A program made the position numbers and the translations under genes. Shown piece after piece: positions 12,994 through 18,899 of a stretch of 18,899 nucleotides of DNA; the stretch's first letter is position 1; each line of letters opens with the position of its first letter. The DNA is from Candidatus Levyibacteriota bacterium (GTDB lineage Bacteria > Patescibacteria > Microgenomatia > Levybacterales > UBA12049): the NCBI GenBank assembly GCA_003173915.1, contig PPGL01000080.1, positions 1 through 18,899 on the forward strand, in the 5' to 3' direction. The notes beneath the pieces were generated by a model. The model was given only the letters and a program-made list of their open reading frames with translations, ran no database searches and was not told the DNA's origin.

Positions 12994-14202
12994 ATGGCTG
13001 AAACTCAAGGAAAAGCAGGATCTTCACTTTCAAGAAGAAATTTCATAAAAAGAGCTGTTGGCACAGCTTTGGCTGTAGCTTCCATTGGTTCTGAAATTGC
13101 AAGAAGTGCTGAGGGAAGGATAGCAACTCCATATGGTATTTTTTATCCAACGTACGAGAGTCATACTGTGGGTGTCGATCTTAGTAAAGTAAATATCCGT
13201 GAACCTAACTGGGATGCACATTACTGGGAAGGTAATCTACCTTTGCATGACGCGAGTAAAGAATCTACCCAGCAAGCTGTTGATATAATGGTAAATTTTT
13301 ATACAGGGTATCCTGTGGGAGGAAAAACAAATCTTGATTTACTAGCAAAAAGAGGTGTTGCTCTTGCTCAGGGGGATATATGGAGTCCATCAGCACTTGA
13401 AGAAGATCTTTCTAGTGCAATACTTCGTCCTGATAAAATTAATTTTAGTCCTACACAAGAATATACGACAACAGGAGATGCTAAGGTTTTTACAGGGATT
13501 TATGATGCTGCGATGCTATTTCTTATAGGGAAGTATGGTTATAAAGCTATAAGGAAGGGTTATCAACTTATACAACAGAAGTTTAAAGATAAATTACATG
13601 AAATTCCTTCCTTATCTGAAGAACAAAAAAGTGCCTTTTCACGTAGAGACCTAGCCAAATCCTTGCTGGAAATGGGAGCCACAGGGACTGCAGCGTATCT
13701 AAGTGCTATTCCTTTAGTGTCTGCTCTTGATACACAAAACTCATATTATAACTCTTACACTGATAAAACGTTACCACCTACAAGAGCAATGGAATCAGTA
13801 ATACGAGTACTGAATGCGTGGTTAACAGATACACAACCCAATGATAAGGTTATTTTTATACGAAATCTTGTTAATGCTCATAAAATGCTTACACTTGCTG
13901 AAGATATTGCTAAGAAAACAGGAAGAAAAGCAGTTATTAGCTATCAATTTGGTCTTTATCATACAGGAATAGAGGAATTCCTTGTTTTAGGGAAAGAATT
14001 TTGTGAAGCAGTTATGAAAGTTCTTCCACGTGATATGTGGCAAACAGAGCGAAATAACACCATTAATGGATTGGGATTGGATGGGTTTGAGAATATTTCC
14101 GTTATGCGCCATACAAATGGTAATTCTAGTAGTTATCAAGCCGGGAGTTGGCATTTGGCTGAAACGCTTTCTGATGATTCTTTTTTGCAAGCAGTACGAT
14201 AA
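12994..14202 (+). CDS. Exported protein with twin-arginine signal, unknown function
   Basis: 402 aa. The N-terminus carries a textbook Tat signal: SRRNFIKRA (residues 13-21), then a weakly hydrophobic VGTALAVASIG and a possible cleavage region after RSAEG. The mature part has no recognised domain. The C-terminal third has FIRNLVNAHKMLTLAEDIAK and an AVISYQFGLYHTGIEEFL stretch, loosely reminiscent of TraB/GumN-like folds that carry a conserved H.GIE motif; this is tentative. A second twin-arginine-like stretch, SRRDLAKSLLEMGATGTAAY followed by LSAIPLVSALD, occurs near residues 216-246, after a basic helix (KAIRKGYQLIQQKFKD) and a hydrophobic YDAAMLFLIGKYGY. It is therefore either a fusion, or that part spans the membrane again. 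It ends before a repeat copy and a new promoter region. Confidence 0.78.
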   Translation: MAETQGKAGSSLSRRNFIKRAVGTALAVASIGSEIARSAEGRIATPYGIFYPTYESHTVGVDLSKVNIREPNWDAHYWEGNLPLHDASKESTQQAVDIMVNFYTGYPVGGKTNLDLLAKRGVALAQGDIWSPSALEEDLSSAILRPDKINFSPTQEYTTTGDAKVFTGIYDAAMLFLIGKYGYKAIRKGYQLIQQKFKDKLHEIPSLSEEQKSAFSRRDLAKSLLEMGATGTAAYLSAIPLVSALDTQNSYYNSYTDKTLPPTRAMESVIRVLNAWLTDTQPNDKVIFIRNLVNAHKMLTLAEDIAKKTGRKAVISYQFGLYHTGIEEFLVLGKEFCEAVMKVLPRDMWQTERNNTINGLGLDGFENISVMRHTNGNSSSYQAGSWHLAETLSDDSFLQAVR

Positions 14203-14229
14203 GAAGGTATAAATATTATTAAACTCCTA

Positions 14230-14280
14230 ATTTCCAAATATAGCCCTCCACTCGGTACCAAGATTTTTCTGAAATGTCAC
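14230..14280 (+). repeat. Dispersed repeat, partial copy
   Basis: TTTCCAAATATAGCCCTCC, ACTCGGTACCAAGATTTTTC, TGAAATGTCAC. Only the central block of the repeat is preserved. Confidence 0.65.
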
Positions 14281-14301
14281 TAATACCAAGTTACCTCTTC
14301 A

Positions 14302-14332
14302 TTGACTTTAAATCATCCCATTGTGCTACACT
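14302..14332 (+). promoter_or_regulatory. Candidate promoter of the histidine-kinase gene
   Basis: TTGACT (14302-14307), 19-nt spacer, TACACT (14327-14332). It would leave a leader of about 38 nt, unlike the other genes here. Other A/T-rich -10 candidates (TATTAT 14335-14340) exist, so the assignment is weak. Confidence 0.3.
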
Positions 14333-14375
14333 TTTATTATACAAATAAAACCAGATTTTTTGTTTGCTATTAAAA

Positions 14376-17138
14376 ATGAAACAAAGAATTATCCAAGGTA
14401 TTACTGCGTTGTCTCAAATTAAGGTTGTTCTTCTAAACATTGGTATTTTTTTTGTGTACGTTATTCTTGGTAAATTTGGCCTTTCTTTTGCGTTTGCCAA
14501 TCCAAGTGCAACACCTATATGGGCACCAACCGGTGTGGCAATTGCATCACTGCTGATTTTTGGTTACGAAGTTTTTCCAGCTATTCTTCTTGGGGCATTT
14601 ATTGTCAATGTTACGACAACTGGTAATATTCCAACATCCATTGGTATTGCTTTAGGCAATACCCTTGAGGGTATTGTTGGAGTGTATTTTGTCAAAAAAT
14701 TTGCTAATGGTATTCATGCATTCGATAAGGTTATAGATGTTTTTACATTCACCATTTTAGTAGGAGGTATTAGTACTACGGTCAGCGCAACTCTTGGTGT
14801 ATTTACGCTTTTTCTTGGTCACCTAACATCTTTACAACAATTTTGGAATGTGTGGATAACATGGTGGCTTGGTGATATGGGAGGAGCGCTTATTGTGGCT
14901 CCATTCTTGCTGGTGTGGGCAACGCATCCACGCATTCATTTTAATTCTCGAGGTATACTTCACCTACTAGCAGTTATCCTCAGTATTATTGTGGTGACGC
15001 AAGTAGTTTTCTTAGGGATAATTCCTTATGCATATCTGTGTATTCCTATTGGTGTATGGATGGCCTTTTGGTTTGGTAGGCGAGGTGCTGTAAGTGCAAC
15101 AATTCTTGTTGCGGCAATAGCTATTCAAGATACACTCCATGGTAGTGGTCCATTTGCACATGTGGGTAGTCTCAATCAATCATTGGTACTTTTACAAATG
15201 TTTTTGAACATTTTTTCTCTCACAGGTCTGACATTTGCAGTAATGATTTTGGAATTTCGAAAAAGTGAAAAAGTGATTGCCTCTCAGGAAAAGCGTTTTC
15301 AGTTTCTACTTGAAAAAAGTTTTGATGCTTTTGTGCTTATTGAGCCGAGCTCAAAAATTACCTACGCAAGTCCTTCGGTTAAACACCTTTTGGGATATAC
15401 TCCCGAAGAATTAGTGGGGACCATTGGGTTTGATTTAGTTATTGAAGAAGATAGATCGCGGATTATGAAAGAGCTTGCTATGTTGGTACTAAAACCTGGA
15501 GGGTTTGTGACAGTTGAGTATAGAGCAATGCGCAAAGATAAAAAAATTATTTGGATTGAGGCAACAGGAACAAATTTATTGTTTGATCCAACAATTCGTG
15601 CCGTTGTTGTAAATTTCAGAGATATAACAGAAAGAAAATATCACGAAGAGGAGGTAAAGCAAAATGAGAAGAGATTTAGATCCCTTGTGGAAAAAAGTGG
15701 TGAAGGAATTGCCCTTATTGATAAAAAGGGGAAGATTATCTATACCACTGCAACAATTACTGACTTACTTGGATATACACAAGAAGAATACGAAAAGAAA
15801 GATCCAGCTTCACTTATGCACCCAGATGATGTGGAATCAGTGCAGAAGAAATCAAGAGAAATCCTGAGCAAACCAGGTACTAGTGTTTCCCTTCAGTATC
15901 GTGTAAAGCATAAAGATGATACATACAGGTGGTTTGATGTTTTAGCAACCAATCTCTTAGACGATGAAGCTGTACATGCATATGTGGTTAATTTTCGTGA
16001 TATTACAGATGTAAAAAATGCAGAAGAAACAATGCATAAAGAAAAAATACAAGATGAGGCAATGCTTGGAAGTATTGGTGATGGTGTTATTGCAACAGAT
16101 AATACGGGTAAAATTACTATGATAAATACCCGCGGTGCTGCGGTATTAGGATGGGATGAAAAAGATATTGTTGGGAAAAATATTATTGATGCTGTTCCAC
16201 TTGAAGACGAGCTTGGTCAACGATTGAAAGTCGAAGAAAGACCAATTACAAAAGTGCTTACATTGGGTAAACCGATTATTACATCATCGACAGTTTTTTA
16301 TGTGAGAAAGGATGGAACAAAATTCCCGGTTCACTTTACAACTACTCCAATTGTTTTGAAGAATAAGGTTGTTGGTGCAATTGAGGTATTTTATGATATT
16401 ACACGGGAAAAAGAAGTAGACAAAGCTAAAACAGAATTTGTATCAGTTGCATCTCACCAACTGCGTACTCCCCTAGCAACAATCAACTGGTATGTTGAAG
16501 AACTCATCAAAAATGCCTCTAATATGTCTGAAAAGCAAGTGAGTTACCTGAAGGAAGTGTATTCAGCCAGTAAGCGTATGGTAGAGCTTATTAATTCACT
16601 TTTGAATGCATCGCGTCTTGAGCTTGGAACATTTGTTGTTGAACCAAATGAGGTGCAGATTCCAGATATTGTGAGGCAAGTAATAAAAGACTTAACTGCA
16701 AAAATAGAGCAAAAACATGTAACCATAGAACAAAAATATGATAAGGAATTACCGTCAATACAAGCAGATCCAAAGTTACTCACCATTATTATTCAAAATC
16801 TTTTGGGTAATGCCATAAAGTATACAAAGCCTTCTGATACAATTTTAATAACTGTTAGTCATAACGCAAAGGAGTTTTTGATAACAGTAACAGAACATGG
16901 ATATGGTATTCCTAAAAATCAACAAGACAAAATTTTCACAAAATTATTTAGAGCAGATAATGCACGTATGGTAGAGCCTGAAGGAACAGGACTCGGTCTT
17001 TATATTGTTAAGTCAATTGTGACAACAACGGGTGGGAAAATTTGGTTTGATTCAGAAGAGAATAAGGGAACAAGCTTTTTTGTATCATTTCCTCTTTCTG
17101 GAATGAAACAAAAAGAAGGACAAAAGCAATTAATTTGA
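14376..17138 (+). CDS. Membrane sensor histidine kinase: MASE1, three PAS, HisKA, HATPase
   Basis: 920 aa from ATG 14376; an in-frame TTG 12 nt upstream is less likely. Residues ~15-300 are a MASE1-type sensor with about eight membrane helices and the characteristic NPSATPIWAPTGVAIA motif. Three PAS domains follow (about 307-425, 430-548, 560-685), each ending in a (N/D)FRDIT or YDIT-like linker. The HisKA H-box is FVSVASHQLRTPL, with His694 as phosphoacceptor. The ATPase domain has the N-box NLLGNAIKYT (808-817), RADNA, and GTGLGL (870-875). The G1 box reads EHGYGI (840-845) rather than D.G.GI, so the adenine-contacting Asp is Glu. The kinase probably phosphorylates the two receiver proteins encoded next. 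The stimulus cannot be read from the sequence. Confidence 0.95.
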   Translation: MKQRIIQGITALSQIKVVLLNIGIFFVYVILGKFGLSFAFANPSATPIWAPTGVAIASLLIFGYEVFPAILLGAFIVNVTTTGNIPTSIGIALGNTLEGIVGVYFVKKFANGIHAFDKVIDVFTFTILVGGISTTVSATLGVFTLFLGHLTSLQQFWNVWITWWLGDMGGALIVAPFLLVWATHPRIHFNSRGILHLLAVILSIIVVTQVVFLGIIPYAYLCIPIGVWMAFWFGRRGAVSATILVAAIAIQDTLHGSGPFAHVGSLNQSLVLLQMFLNIFSLTGLTFAVMILEFRKSEKVIASQEKRFQFLLEKSFDAFVLIEPSSKITYASPSVKHLLGYTPEELVGTIGFDLVIEEDRSRIMKELAMLVLKPGGFVTVEYRAMRKDKKIIWIEATGTNLLFDPTIRAVVVNFRDITERKYHEEEVKQNEKRFRSLVEKSGEGIALIDKKGKIIYTTATITDLLGYTQEEYEKKDPASLMHPDDVESVQKKSREILSKPGTSVSLQYRVKHKDDTYRWFDVLATNLLDDEAVHAYVVNFRDITDVKNAEETMHKEKIQDEAMLGSIGDGVIATDNTGKITMINTRGAAVLGWDEKDIVGKNIIDAVPLEDELGQRLKVEERPITKVLTLGKPIITSSTVFYVRKDGTKFPVHFTTTPIVLKNKVVGAIEVFYDITREKEVDKAKTEFVSVASHQLRTPLATINWYVEELIKNASNMSEKQVSYLKEVYSASKRMVELINSLLNASRLELGTFVVEPNEVQIPDIVRQVIKDLTAKIEQKHVTIEQKYDKELPSIQADPKLLTIIIQNLLGNAIKYTKPSDTILITVSHNAKEFLITVTEHGYGIPKNQQDKIFTKLFRADNARMVEPEGTGLGLYIVKSIVTTTGGKIWFDSEENKGTSFFVSFPLSGMKQKEGQKQLI

Positions 17139-17183
17139 GAGCGAACTGTGCATTCATGTAAGTATTTTCTTGGTTAAACACTC

Positions 17184-17212
17184 TTGCAATCTGGAAAAGA
17201 GATGGGTATGCT
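17184..17212 (+). promoter_or_regulatory. Promoter of the receiver-protein pair
   Basis: TTGCAA (17184-17189), 17-nt spacer, TATGCT (17207-17212), 6 nt to the ATG at 17219. It lets the receivers be expressed independently of the kinase. Confidence 0.65.
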
Positions 17213-17218
17213 TATATT

Positions 17219-17638
17219 ATGGACAATCAAAAGAAAGTTGTTCTTATTACGGAAGATGAACCCGCAATGCTTCGTATCCTCTCAGATAAATTAGCAGAAA
17301 GTGGATTTAATACACTCCAGGCAACAAATGGTCAAGAAGGCCTTCAACAAGCCCTTATACACCATCCAAATCTGATTGTGCTTGATGTTCTGATGCCAAA
17401 AATGGATGGTATGATTATGCTTAATAAGTTACGTGAGGATAAGTGGGGAAAAGAAGTTCCGGTCGTGATGCTGACAAATGTAAGCGCAGACTCCAATGAA
17501 GCACTTGAGGAAATTGTTCGTACTCAACCTGCATATTATTTTGTAAAATCAGATACCAAACTTGAGGATATTGTTGAAAAAATTAAAGAAATTCTAATAT
17601 CTTCCCTTGAACCATCAGAAAAAGTAGTTGCTGCTTGA
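17219..17638 (+). CDS. Stand-alone response-regulator receiver protein
   Basis: 139 aa, a single CheY-like REC domain with no output domain. Visible residues: acidic pocket E12-D13, phosphoacceptor D56 in VLDVLMPKMDG, T86 in MLTN and K110 in FVKSD. The last ~15 residues (SSLEPSEKVVAA) are a short tail. It starts 80 nt after the kinase gene but has its own leaderless promoter, so it can be transcribed alone or by readthrough. It probably accepts phosphate from the upstream kinase; the downstream target is unknown. Confidence 0.95.
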   Translation: MDNQKKVVLITEDEPAMLRILSDKLAESGFNTLQATNGQEGLQQALIHHPNLIVLDVLMPKMDGMIMLNKLREDKWGKEVPVVMLTNVSADSNEALEEIVRTQPAYYFVKSDTKLEDIVEKIKEILISSLEPSEKVVAA

Positions 17639-17649
17639 TGGGTGTTTCG

Positions 17650-17655
17650 TAAGGT
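17650..17655 (+). promoter_or_regulatory. Shine-Dalgarno-like site of the second receiver gene
   Basis: TAAGG (17650-17654) lies 5 nt before ATG 17660. It is the only convincing ribosome binding site seen here and sits at an internal operon position. It favours ATG 17660 over the upstream in-frame GTG 17642. Confidence 0.6.
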
Positions 17656-17659
17656 ACAT

Positions 17660-18091
17660 ATGGGATTTATCGATAATTTGAAAGTATTGACAGGTAAGCT
17701 ACCAGTCGTAACCTCTCCTCCCAAAAAGAAAATTCTTATTGTTGAGGACGAAAAACCATTGCAGTCTGTTCTTCAAGATAGATTTACTTCTGAAGGCTAT
17801 GAAGTGATAACGGCAAACAATGGTCAAGAAGGACTTGATATGGCAATTAGCCAGAAACCTGACATGATCATTTTGGATTTATTGATGCCTGTTATGAATG
17901 GGATAACAATGTTGCAAAAATTACGTGATATTTCAGAATTCAAGAAGCTTCCTGTACTTGTTCTGACGAATGCTGGTGAAATAGACAATATCCGTCAGAC
18001 CACGACGTACAGCAACGCAGCATCATTTCTTATCAAGTCCAACGTGACTACAGACGAAATTGTTGAGGAAGTCAAAACTTTATTCTACTGA
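17660..18091 (+). CDS. Second stand-alone receiver protein
   Basis: 143 aa from ATG 17660 (149 if GTG 17642). A 20-residue N-terminal extension (MGFIDNLKVLTGKLP...) precedes a REC domain with E29-D30, phosphoacceptor D73 in ILDLLMPVMNG, T103 in VLTNAG and K126 in FLIKSN. It shares NNGQEGL and LLMPxMxG with the first receiver, which suggests a local duplication. It follows the first receiver after 21 nt and is translated from an SD-like site, so the two form one operon. There is no output domain; it may be a phosphate sink or an adaptor. Confidence 0.94.
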   Translation: MGFIDNLKVLTGKLPVVTSPPKKKILIVEDEKPLQSVLQDRFTSEGYEVITANNGQEGLDMAISQKPDMIILDLLMPVMNGITMLQKLRDISEFKKLPVLVLTNAGEIDNIRQTTTYSNAASFLIKSNVTTDEIVEEVKTLFY

Positions 18092-18124
18092 AAATTGTAG
18101 AAATCTCTTTGCTCCTTCTCTATT

Positions 18125-18236
18125 TTGAGGCTAAATTATACAAATTCTAAATATATTCCACTACGCGGTTCTAAGTTTTTTCTGGAATATCCACAAGTAA
18201 TGAGTAGATTGATTACGAAGGTATCAAACTAATAAG
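18125..18236 (+). repeat. Dispersed repeat copy with hairpin-like arm
   Basis: TTGAGGCTAAATTATAC, TTCCACTACGCGGTTCTAAG, TTTTTTCTGGAATATCCACA, then TAGATTGAT...ATCAAACTA, an arm with one mismatch. A TATAAT at 18251-18256 follows with no downstream start codon at a usable distance. Confidence 0.7.
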
Positions 18237-18270
18237 AATGTTTTAAATAGTATAATCAAGGGTTTCTAAC

Positions 18271-18286
18271 ACGAGTAAATACTCGT
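18271..18286. terminator. Hairpin at the end of the minus-strand small gene
   Basis: ACGAGTA/TACTCGT, a perfect 7-bp inverted repeat with a 2-nt centre, overlapping the TAA stop of the minus-strand gene. No T-run follows, so termination is uncertain. Confidence 0.3.
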
Positions 18287-18487
18287 TAAGCAGGAACCAG
18301 ATTTCTTGCTCTTAGTCGTCTTGTTGGATCTGCCAATGGTTCTGCTGGAGTAGGTTGAGTTTGAGGTCCAGGATTCTCTAGACGAATGTACCTCTCTTTC
18401 TCGTTGGTTAAGGCTTCCTGTAGCCATTCTATTTACAATTCTCGGTTTAGGCCTTGATTCGCTAAATATGCCGTAATAAATTGACAT
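18286..18487 (-). pseudogene. Small protein of unknown function with a one-base frameshift
   Basis: The best promoter in the window leads to ATG 18487, opening MSIYYGIFSESRPKPRIV. In that frame the rest is Ser/Arg/Lys-rich and unconvincing (73 aa to a TAG at 18266). Shifting by one base gives a far more protein-like continuation, IEWLQEALTNEKERYIRL then ENPGPQTQPTPAEPLADP, ending RNLVPA at 18286. Removing one base in the AAA at 18434-18432 would join them into a 66-aa protein. No function is recognised. The break may be real or a sequence error. Confidence 0.5.
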
Positions 18488-18494
18488 ACAGCAT

Positions 18495-18523
18495 ATAATA
18501 TATAAATTATTCTCAATTGTCAA
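18495..18523 (-). promoter_or_regulatory. Consensus promoter of the small minus-strand gene
   Basis: Minus strand TTGACA (18523-18518), 17-nt spacer, TATTAT (18500-18495), 7 nt to the ATG at 18487. Confidence 0.8.
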
Positions 18524-18579
18524 ACTACAGGATTCTTGTTCACTACTACGATTAAGAATTCATCAAACTAATTAATTAT

Positions 18580-18612
18580 GTTTCCAATACTTCCCTGTGT
18601 TACTGCTTGAAA
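18580..18612 (+). repeat. Dispersed repeat, 5' fragment
   Basis: GTTTCCAATACTTCCCTGTG followed by TTACTGC matches the first block of the full-length copies at 3713, 4199 and 6611. The rest of the element is missing. Confidence 0.65.
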
Positions 18613-18680
18613 TGTATTTTATGCATATTCTATGTTCTAGATACCACTATCTGCTTCTTATTATCAACTTAAGTCTTATT

Positions 18681-18899
18681 TTATTGCTGACTGTTAGAAG
18701 TTTGAGTTTTGGAACGAAGTTGCTGTTCTATTCCCTCTTCATGTCCAGTCCGAAGGGAAAATAATTGTTCCGTAGTGTCTTCACCAAACTTTCTATTAAG
18801 TGCTTCTCTTAAATTTACTTCATCTTGGCTTCTGCACCGAGCTCGTAAAAGAAGTTGTAGCATATTTGCATCACCCACATCAATGAGAGTTCTTAAAAG
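18681..18899 (-). CDS. C-terminal part of an unknown protein (start outside window)
   Basis: The minus-strand frame is open from the window end to a TAA at 18681. The visible 72 residues run RTLIDVGDANMLQLLLRAR, CRSQDEVNLREALNRKFG, EDTTEQLFSL and a polar Gln/Ser-rich tail, SKTQTSNSQQ. It is soluble and helix-rich. An internal GTG (18878) could be a start, but the reading frame and composition continue upstream without a stop, so a partial gene is more likely. No family is recognised. Confidence 0.55.
   Translation of the reverse strand, partial: LLRTLIDVGDANMLQLLLRARCRSQDEVNLREALNRKFGEDTTEQLFSLRTGHEEGIEQQLRSKTQTSNSQQ

Noticed and set aside
16544..16786. Minus-strand ORFs of 60-80 aa within the kinase gene
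   Set aside because: They are antisense to well-conserved HisKA/HATPase coding sequence and have Cys/Ser-rich, non-protein-like composition with no promoter.
2400..18236. Replication origin with DnaA boxes
   Set aside because: Only some repeat copies resemble TTATCCACA, they are kilobases apart, and no dnaA, dnaN or AT-rich unwinding cluster is present.
18251..18256. TATAAT on the plus strand as a promoter
   Set aside because: No start codon at the leaderless distance and no plus-strand ORF follows.
1320..18612. CRISPR array
   Set aside because: The repeats are long, degenerate, irregularly spaced and separated by whole genes; there are no uniform spacers and no cas gene.

Overview
This 18.9 kb window is low-GC bacterial DNA. 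It probably comes from a Candidate Phyla Radiation organism, Microgenomates-like. That is an inference from three things: a MurL-type epimerase, a MASE1/PAS histidine kinase with stand-alone receiver proteins, and palindromic repeats of the kind scattered through such genomes. No rRNA or ribosomal protein is present, so the lineage is not proven.

Layout. Bases 1-1111 (minus) hold most of murL, cut by the window edge and carrying two palindromic repeats read in frame. A tRNA-Val(UAC) follows at 1253-1326. From about 1320 to 18620 the window reads like an array: one to three mostly unrelated genes, then a copy of a degenerate ~100-200 bp intergenic repeat, then more genes. Genes lie on both strands, yet every recognisable repeat copy points the same way. 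In order the genes are: PhzF-like (-); frameshifted membrane protein (-); internally duplicated small protein (+); 75-aa single-TM protein (+); two unknown proteins of 365 and 248 aa (+); B3/B4 tRNA-editing-like protein (-) behind an apparent attenuator; duplicated helix-rich, possibly HTH protein (-); coiled-coil protein (-); DHFR/RibD-like and double VOC/PhnB-like proteins (+); frameshifted kinase-like protein (+); SMODS-associated-NUDIX-like protein (-); 33-codon mini-gene (+); Tat-signal protein (+); MASE1-PAS3-HisKA-HATPase kinase plus two receiver proteins (+); frameshifted small protein (-); partial ORF (-).

Expression. Most genes have a sigma70-type -10 hexamer whose last base lies 6-7 nt (sometimes 8-9) before the start codon, which predicts leaderless or nearly leaderless mRNAs. 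The one clear Shine-Dalgarno-like site precedes the second receiver gene, which sits inside an operon. This rule helped choose starts and showed that four genes carry single-base frameshifts.

Most unusual features: (i) the same-orientation repeat family, whose GTCCACT core equals the tRNA-Val 3' end plus its flank and which also carries T-arm-like motifs, suggesting tRNA-end-derived attachment sites or an integron-like cassette array with no recombinase in view; (ii) a leader-peptide/attenuator arrangement before the B3/B4 gene; (iii) repeats domesticated inside murL; (iv) a stand-alone S-NUDIX-like protein. Functions of several proteins remain unknown.
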